From assembly GCF_024435355.1 (NCBI RefSeq), contig NZ_JAMJWG010000007.1, positions 248,001-312,000 of the forward strand: DNA of 64,000 nt, in the 5' to 3' direction. The notes beneath the pieces are model-generated. The model did no database searches. It saw nothing but the letters and a program-made list of their open reading frames with translations, and was not told the origin of the DNA. Shown here in pieces: positions 60,337 through 64,000 of this stretch (position 1 is the first letter of the stretch; each line of letters begins with the position of its first letter). Both the position numbers and the translations under genes were made by a program. Origin of the DNA: Streptomyces odontomachi (lineage in GTDB: Bacteria > Actinomycetota > Actinomycetes > Streptomycetales > Streptomycetaceae).

Positions 60337-61982
60337 CGATGAGCGGAACGTCGACCAACACAACCAACGCTTCGCGCCGCCAGGCGCCCGCCGGTGAGCG
60401 GGTCGCCGACTGGGCGGACGGCCGGCTCGGGATCTACTCCCTGGCCAAGTCCAACATGCGCAAGATCTTCCCGGACCACTGGTCCTTCATGTTGGGCGAG
60501 GTCTGCCTCTACAGCTTCATCATCATCATCCTCACGGGTGTGTATCTGACGTTGTTCTTCCACCCGTCGATGAACGAGGTGGCGTACCACGGCTCTTACG
60601 TCCCGTTGCAGGGCCAGATGATGTCCGAGGCCTTCAACTCGACGATGCACATCAGCTTCGACGTGCGCGGCGGCCTGCTGATCCGGCAGATCCACCACTG
60701 GGCGGCGCTGGTCTTCCTCGCCGGCATGTTCGCGCACATGATGCGGGTCTTCTTCACCGGCGCGTTCCGCAAGCCGCGTGAGATCAACTGGGTCTTCGGC
60801 TTCCTGCTGTTCGTGCTCGGCATGTTCACCGGCTTCACCGGCTACTCGTTGCCGGACGACCTGCTCTCCGGCACCGGTGTCCGCTTCATGGAAGGCGCGA
60901 TCCTCGGTACGCCGATCGTCGGTACCTACATGTCGTTCTTCCTGTTCGGCGGGGAGTTCCCGGGCGGCGACTTCGTGGCCCGCTTCTACGCGGTGCACAT
61001 CCTGCTGCTGCCGGGCATCATGCTCGGCCTGCTGGTGGGCCACCTGATCCTGGTCTTCTACCACAAGCACACCCAGTTCGCCGGCCCCGGACGGACCGAG
61101 AAGAACGTGGTCGGCATGCCGCTGCTGCCGGTCTACATGGCCAAGGCGGGAGGCTTCTTCTTCCTGGTCTTCGGCGTCATCGCGATCATCGCCGCATGCT
61201 TCTCGATCAACCCGATCTGGGCCATCGGACCGTACCGGCCCGACATGGTCTCCACCGGTGCGCAACCCGACTGGTACATGGGCTTCTCCGAGGGCCTGAT
61301 CCGTGTGATGCCTGGCTGGGAGATCAACTTCCTGGGCCATACGCTCGTCCTGGGCGTGGCCATCCCGCTGGTCGTGGTCTTCCCGCTGGTGCTCGTCGTC
61401 CTCGCGGTGTACCCGTTCATCGAGGCCTGGGTCACCGGCGACAAGCGCGAGCACCACATCCTGGACCGGCCGCGCAACGCCCCCACGCGTACCGCCATCG
61501 GTGTCGGCTGGGTCACCTGGTACGTGGTGATGCTGATCGGCGGTGGCAACGACCTGATCGCCACGCACTACCACCTGTCGATCAACTCGATCACCTGGTT
61601 CGTGCGGATCGCGTTCTTCGTGGCACCGGTGCTGGCGTTCCTCATCACCAAGCGGATCTGCCTCGGCCTCCAGCGCCGTGACCGTGACAAGGTGCTGCAC
61701 GGCCGCGAGTCCGGCATCATCAAGCGGCTGCCGCACGGTGAGTTCATCGAGGTCCACGAGCCGCTCAACGCGGAGCAGCTGCACACGCTCACCGCGCACG
61801 AGCAGTACAAGCCAGCGGAGCTCGGCCCGGCCGTCGACGAGAACGGTGTGCCGCGGCGGGTCTCGCCCGGCCAGCGGCTCCGGGCGAAGCTCTCCCGCGG
61901 CTACTACGGCGAGGGGAACCAGATCCCGAAGCCGACCGCGGAGGAGTACAAGGAGCTCACCAGCGGTCACGGTCACCACTGA
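60333..61982 (+). CDS. qcrB: cytochrome b subunit of bc1 complex
   Basis: 549-residue membrane protein binding two b hemes. Heme ligands are in RQIHHWAALVFLAGMFAHMM and YAVHILLLPGIMLGLLVGHL; the quinol-site PDWY motif is in AQPDWYMGF. A long C-terminal cytoplasmic extension (about 440-549) is usual in actinobacteria. ATG 60333 overlaps the qcrA stop. Last gene of the operon before a strong terminator. Confidence 0.97.
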   Translation: MTMSGTSTNTTNASRRQAPAGERVADWADGRLGIYSLAKSNMRKIFPDHWSFMLGEVCLYSFIIIILTGVYLTLFFHPSMNEVAYHGSYVPLQGQMMSEAFNSTMHISFDVRGGLLIRQIHHWAALVFLAGMFAHMMRVFFTGAFRKPREINWVFGFLLFVLGMFTGFTGYSLPDDLLSGTGVRFMEGAILGTPIVGTYMSFFLFGGEFPGGDFVARFYAVHILLLPGIMLGLLVGHLILVFYHKHTQFAGPGRTEKNVVGMPLLPVYMAKAGGFFFLVFGVIAIIAACFSINPIWAIGPYRPDMVSTGAQPDWYMGFSEGLIRVMPGWEINFLGHTLVLGVAIPLVVVFPLVLVVLAVYPFIEAWVTGDKREHHILDRPRNAPTRTAIGVGWVTWYVVMLIGGGNDLIATHYHLSINSITWFVRIAFFVAPVLAFLITKRICLGLQRRDRDKVLHGRESGIIKRLPHGEFIEVHEPLNAEQLHTLTAHEQYKPAELGPAVDENGVPRRVSPGQRLRAKLSRGYYGEGNQIPKPTAEEYKELTSGHGHH

Positions 61983-62024
61983 GGTACCGCTGACCAGCAC
62001 TGAAGCACCACCGCCGGCCCCGCC

Positions 62025-62075
62025 GGCACGGCACAGGGCCCCGTCCACTGCTCGGACGGGGCCCTGAGCCGTGCC
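62025..62075 (+). terminator. terminator after qcrB
   Basis: CAGGGCCCCGTCC (62034-62046) and GGACGGGGCCCTG (62054-62066) form a 13-bp perfect stem, with an outer GGCACGG/CCGTGCC stem. Confidence 0.92.
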
Positions 62076-62131
62076 CGGACCTGGATAGGCTGGGCGGCGA
62101 CCGAAGCATGCGACGACCACAGGAGCGGCTG

Positions 62132-63196
62132 ATGAACGCTGTGCACCCCGCTGGAGGCCACACCGCGGCGGGCCGTTCCTGGCCCCAGGCACTGAACGCC
62201 CTGCTCGCCGGCGAGAACCTGGACGCGGACGCCACCGCCTGGGCGATGGACCGCATCATGACGGGCGAGGCCACCGATGCGCAGATCGCCGGTTTCGTGG
62301 TGGCCCTCAGAGCCAAGGGCGAGACCGTCGAGGAGATCAACGGGCTCGTCCGGACGATGTACGAGCACGCCAAGGTGATCGAGGTGCCCGGGAAGACGGT
62401 GGACATCGTCGGCACCGGTGGCGACGGTGCCAAGACCGTCAACATCTCCACCATGTCGGCGATCGTCGTCGCCGGCACGGGAGCCACGGTCGTCAAGCAC
62501 GGCAACCGTGCCGCGTCCTCCGCGTCCGGTGCCTCGGACGTCCTGGAGAAGCTCGGGGTCAACCTGGAGCTGACCCCGCAGCGGGTGGCCGAGGTGGCGC
62601 AGGAGGCCGGGATCACCTTCTGCTTCGCGATCAAGTTCCACCCGGCGCTGCGTCATGTCGGCGCCGCACGCGCCCAGTTGAGCATCCGCACGGTGTTCAA
62701 CATCCTGGGTCCGCTCACCAACCCCGCCCGGGTACGCGCCCAGGCGGTCGGCGTCGCCGATCCGCGCATGGCGCCGGTCGTCGCGGGCGTCTTCGCCGAA
62801 CGCGGCAACTCCTCCCTGGTCTTCCGGGGGGACGACGGCCTCGACGAGCTGACCACCACGGCCACCTCCCGCGTGTGGTCCGTCCGCGACGGCAAGGTCA
62901 CCGAGGAGAGCTTCGACCCCCGCGACGTCGGCATCGAGCTGGTCCCGGTCGAGGCCCTGCGCGGCGGTGACCCGTCGTACAACGCGGAGGTCGCCCGCAG
63001 GCTCCTCGACGGCGAGACGGGCCCCGTACGGGACGCCGTGCTCCTGAACGCGGCGGCCGCACTCGTCGCCCTCGACCCGGGCCCCGGGACGCTGGCCGAG
63101 CAGATCCACGCCGCCATGGCCAAGACGGCGGAGTCGATCGACTCCGGCGCCGCCAAGCGCACCCTGGACCGCTGGGTGGCCGCCAGCAACGCCTAG
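62132..63196 (+). CDS. trpD: anthranilate phosphoribosyltransferase
   Basis: Second step of tryptophan biosynthesis from anthranilate and PRPP. 354 residues. The PRPP-binding VGTGGDGAKTVNIST, the KHGNRAASSASGASDVLE stretch and FNILGPLTNPA are present. ATG 62132 follows AGGAG; ATG 62108 would add eight residues. It is separated from qcrB by a terminator and is not next to other trp genes. Confidence 0.97.
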   Translation: MNAVHPAGGHTAAGRSWPQALNALLAGENLDADATAWAMDRIMTGEATDAQIAGFVVALRAKGETVEEINGLVRTMYEHAKVIEVPGKTVDIVGTGGDGAKTVNISTMSAIVVAGTGATVVKHGNRAASSASGASDVLEKLGVNLELTPQRVAEVAQEAGITFCFAIKFHPALRHVGAARAQLSIRTVFNILGPLTNPARVRAQAVGVADPRMAPVVAGVFAERGNSSLVFRGDDGLDELTTTATSRVWSVRDGKVTEESFDPRDVGIELVPVEALRGGDPSYNAEVARRLLDGETGPVRDAVLLNAAAALVALDPGPGTLAEQIHAAMAKTAESIDSGAAKRTLDRWVAASNA

Positions 63197-63211
63197 GCGT
63201 GTCGACCGGAA

Positions 63212-63247
63212 GCGGTCCCGCAATCCGGACAGGAGTTGCGGGACCGC
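63212..63247 (+). terminator. terminator after trpD
   Basis: GCGGTCCCGCAA (63212-63223) and TTGCGGGACCGC (63236-63247), perfect 12-bp stem. Confidence 0.9.
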
Positions 63248-63273
63248 GAGCGCTTCACTTAGGTTCCTGACCA

Positions 63274-63390
63274 GGTCAAGAGCGACAGTCATACGGCCCC
63301 GGCCGGCTGTCCGGCAACCCTCCGTCCGTGGCGGGGTGCCCCGGGTGAAGACCAGGCCGTGGACAGCAGGGTCCACGGCAAGCGCGGACC
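63274..63390 (+). ncRNA. SAM-IV riboswitch
   Basis: The SAM-IV consensus can be followed through: GGTCAAGAG at the start, the CCCCGG ... CCGGCAACCCTCC core, GGGGTGCCCCGGGTGAAGAC closing P1 with the opening GGTC, then a GCCGTGGAC/GTCCACGGC hairpin and the CAAGCGCGGACC pseudoknot end. SAM-IV riboswitches are known in actinobacteria upstream of sulfur-metabolism genes. It is on the same strand as the class-V aminotransferase, about 330 bp before it. Confidence 0.92.
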
Positions 63391-63450
63391 CCTCGCACGC
63401 TTCTCATCGAGTGTGGGGCCAGGGGTCCTGGTCGTACGAGGGAGCCTCCC

Positions 63451-63471
63451 GTGAGCAAGCGAATGCGCTAG
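63451..63471 (+). other. six-codon mini-ORF in the riboswitch leader
   Basis: GTG AGC AAG CGA ATG CGC TAG encodes MSKRMR, with GGGAG six bases upstream (63440-63444). GGGAG can pair with the CTCCC that follows it, giving a possible switch. Tentative. Confidence 0.35.
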
Positions 63472-63513
63472 GGGGTCTCTGACGGCTCTCCGCGGCGTCG
63501 CGACGCCTGGCAC

Positions 63514-63552
63514 ACTCCCCCACTGCCTCAAGGGCGTGGGAGGTACCCCCAC
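63514..63552. repeat. dispersed hairpin repeat (family A)
   Basis: ACTCCCCCACTGCC then AAGGGCGTGGGAGGTACCCC, in the leader of the terminal gene. Confidence 0.85.
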
Positions 63553-63717
63553 GCGCCGCGCCGAACGCCGCTCCTCCTTCCACGGAGATCCATCAGAAAC
63601 CCCCTGAGGCCGCAGAGCCCCGCCTCCGCACCCCCTCCACCCTTTCCATCGCGCCGTCGACGCCCCCGCGCGGGCCTGTCCGGCGTGGTGATCCGCTGCC
63701 GCCACGGGAGTACCCCC

Positions 63718-64000
63718 ATGCCTGTCTCCACCTCCGCCTTCGCCTCCACCTCCGCCCCGGCCGCCGGACCGTCCGTGGGCGTCCCGCTGCCCGTGCTGGG
63801 ACGGGACGTCACCGTCCCGCTCGTCACCGGCGGCGAGGTCGGATACGCCGCCCTCGACCACGCGGCCAGCGCTCCCGCGCTGCAACGCGTCTGGGACGAC
63901 ATCGCGGCGTACGCGCCCTACTACGGCTCCGTGCACCGTGGCGCCGGCTATCTGTCGCAGTTGTCCACCGACCTCTTCGAGAACGCACGCGGGACGGTGG
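63718..64000 (+). CDS. class-V aminotransferase / cysteine desulfurase-like protein (3' end outside window)
   Basis: First 94 codons of a PLP enzyme. After a Ser/Ala/Thr-rich start (MPVSTSAFASTSAPAAG), the motif GYAALDHAASAPALQRVWDD followed by YGSVHRGAGYLSQLSTD matches the N-terminal part of SufS-type class-V aminotransferases. GGGAG precedes ATG 63718. The catalytic lysine and cysteine lie beyond the window, so desulfurase and other class-V activities cannot be told apart. The SAM-IV riboswitch upstream argues for a sulfur amino-acid role. Confidence 0.88.
   Translation, partial: MPVSTSAFASTSAPAAGPSVGVPLPVLGRDVTVPLVTGGEVGYAALDHAASAPALQRVWDDIAAYAPYYGSVHRGAGYLSQLSTDLFENARGTV

Larger units (their letters stand above)
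63197..63717. other. leader region of the terminal aminotransferase gene
   Basis: 521 bp with no ordinary gene. In order it holds the trpD terminator, a SAM-IV riboswitch, a six-codon mini-ORF and a dispersed hairpin repeat. The transcript leader of the gene at 63718 should include the last three. Confidence 0.75.

Noticed and set aside
63289..63936. 215-residue minus-strand frame across the riboswitch
   Set aside because: It reads through the riboswitch, a dispersed repeat and the antisense of the terminal gene; no domain.

Overview
This window looks like a stretch of core Streptomyces chromosome. The DNA is very GC-rich, GTG and TTG starts are common, Shine-Dalgarno sequences are purine-rich and intercistronic overlaps are short. 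Gene content and order (glnA / lipA-lipB / pyruvate dehydrogenase E1-E2-E3 / pepA / cobS-cobT-cobU / pspA / nadA-erpA / ctaCDF-ctaE-qcrCAB-trpD) match what I know of the conserved Streptomyces core. I cannot name the species. I see no rRNA, tRNA, CRISPR array or prophage.

Layout. 0-5 kb: a LuxR-type regulator and a secreted S8 protease. 5-11 kb: glutamine synthetase I with a GlnR operator, an RDD membrane protein, a DUF4191 membrane protein and lipoate biosynthesis (lipA, lipB). 11-22 kb: an accessory-looking stretch holding an NsdA-like regulator, an FAD oxidoreductase, a divergent TetR / carotenoid-oxygenase pair with a perfect operator, a TIGR01777 epimerase-like protein, a GNAT acetyltransferase, a 264-bp MITE with CTAG target duplication, a DUF4240 protein, a Phd/RelE toxin-antitoxin pair, an SDR and a WYL regulator. 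22-32 kb: homodimeric pyruvate dehydrogenase E1, a GntR regulator, lipoyl E2, lipoamide dehydrogenase E3 and leucyl aminopeptidase; lipA/lipB supply the E2 cofactor. 32-38 kb: cobalamin lower-ligand assembly (cobS-cobT, and a CobU fused to a metallo-beta-lactamase-like domain) plus a methyltransferase. 38-44 kb: envelope stress genes (HtrA-like protease, DUF3043, PspA, PspAA, and a histidine kinase / response regulator). 44-51 kb: nadA, erpA, a large membrane-anchored protein, a PfkB kinase and a cysteine desulfurase-TusA fusion. 52-63 kb: the aa3 oxidase and bc1 complex genes, interrupted by an L,D-transpeptidase and a pseudo-receiver protein, then trpD. The window ends in a class-V aminotransferase preceded by a clear SAM-IV riboswitch.

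Two dispersed hairpin repeat families run through the window. One is built on CCCCCACTGCC / GGGCGTGGGAGG, the other on GCGCAGTTCCCCGCGCCCCT. The first family also lies in frame inside three genes: near the N-terminus of ctaC, in the ATP-binding region of the histidine kinase, and in the FAD oxidoreductase. A 400-bp array of about 19 short hairpins, each pairing a Shine-Dalgarno-like GGAG with CTCC, sits immediately upstream of the cysteine desulfurase. These repeats, the protease start-codon hairpin, the SAM-IV leader with a six-residue mini-ORF, and the MITE are the least ordinary parts of the window.
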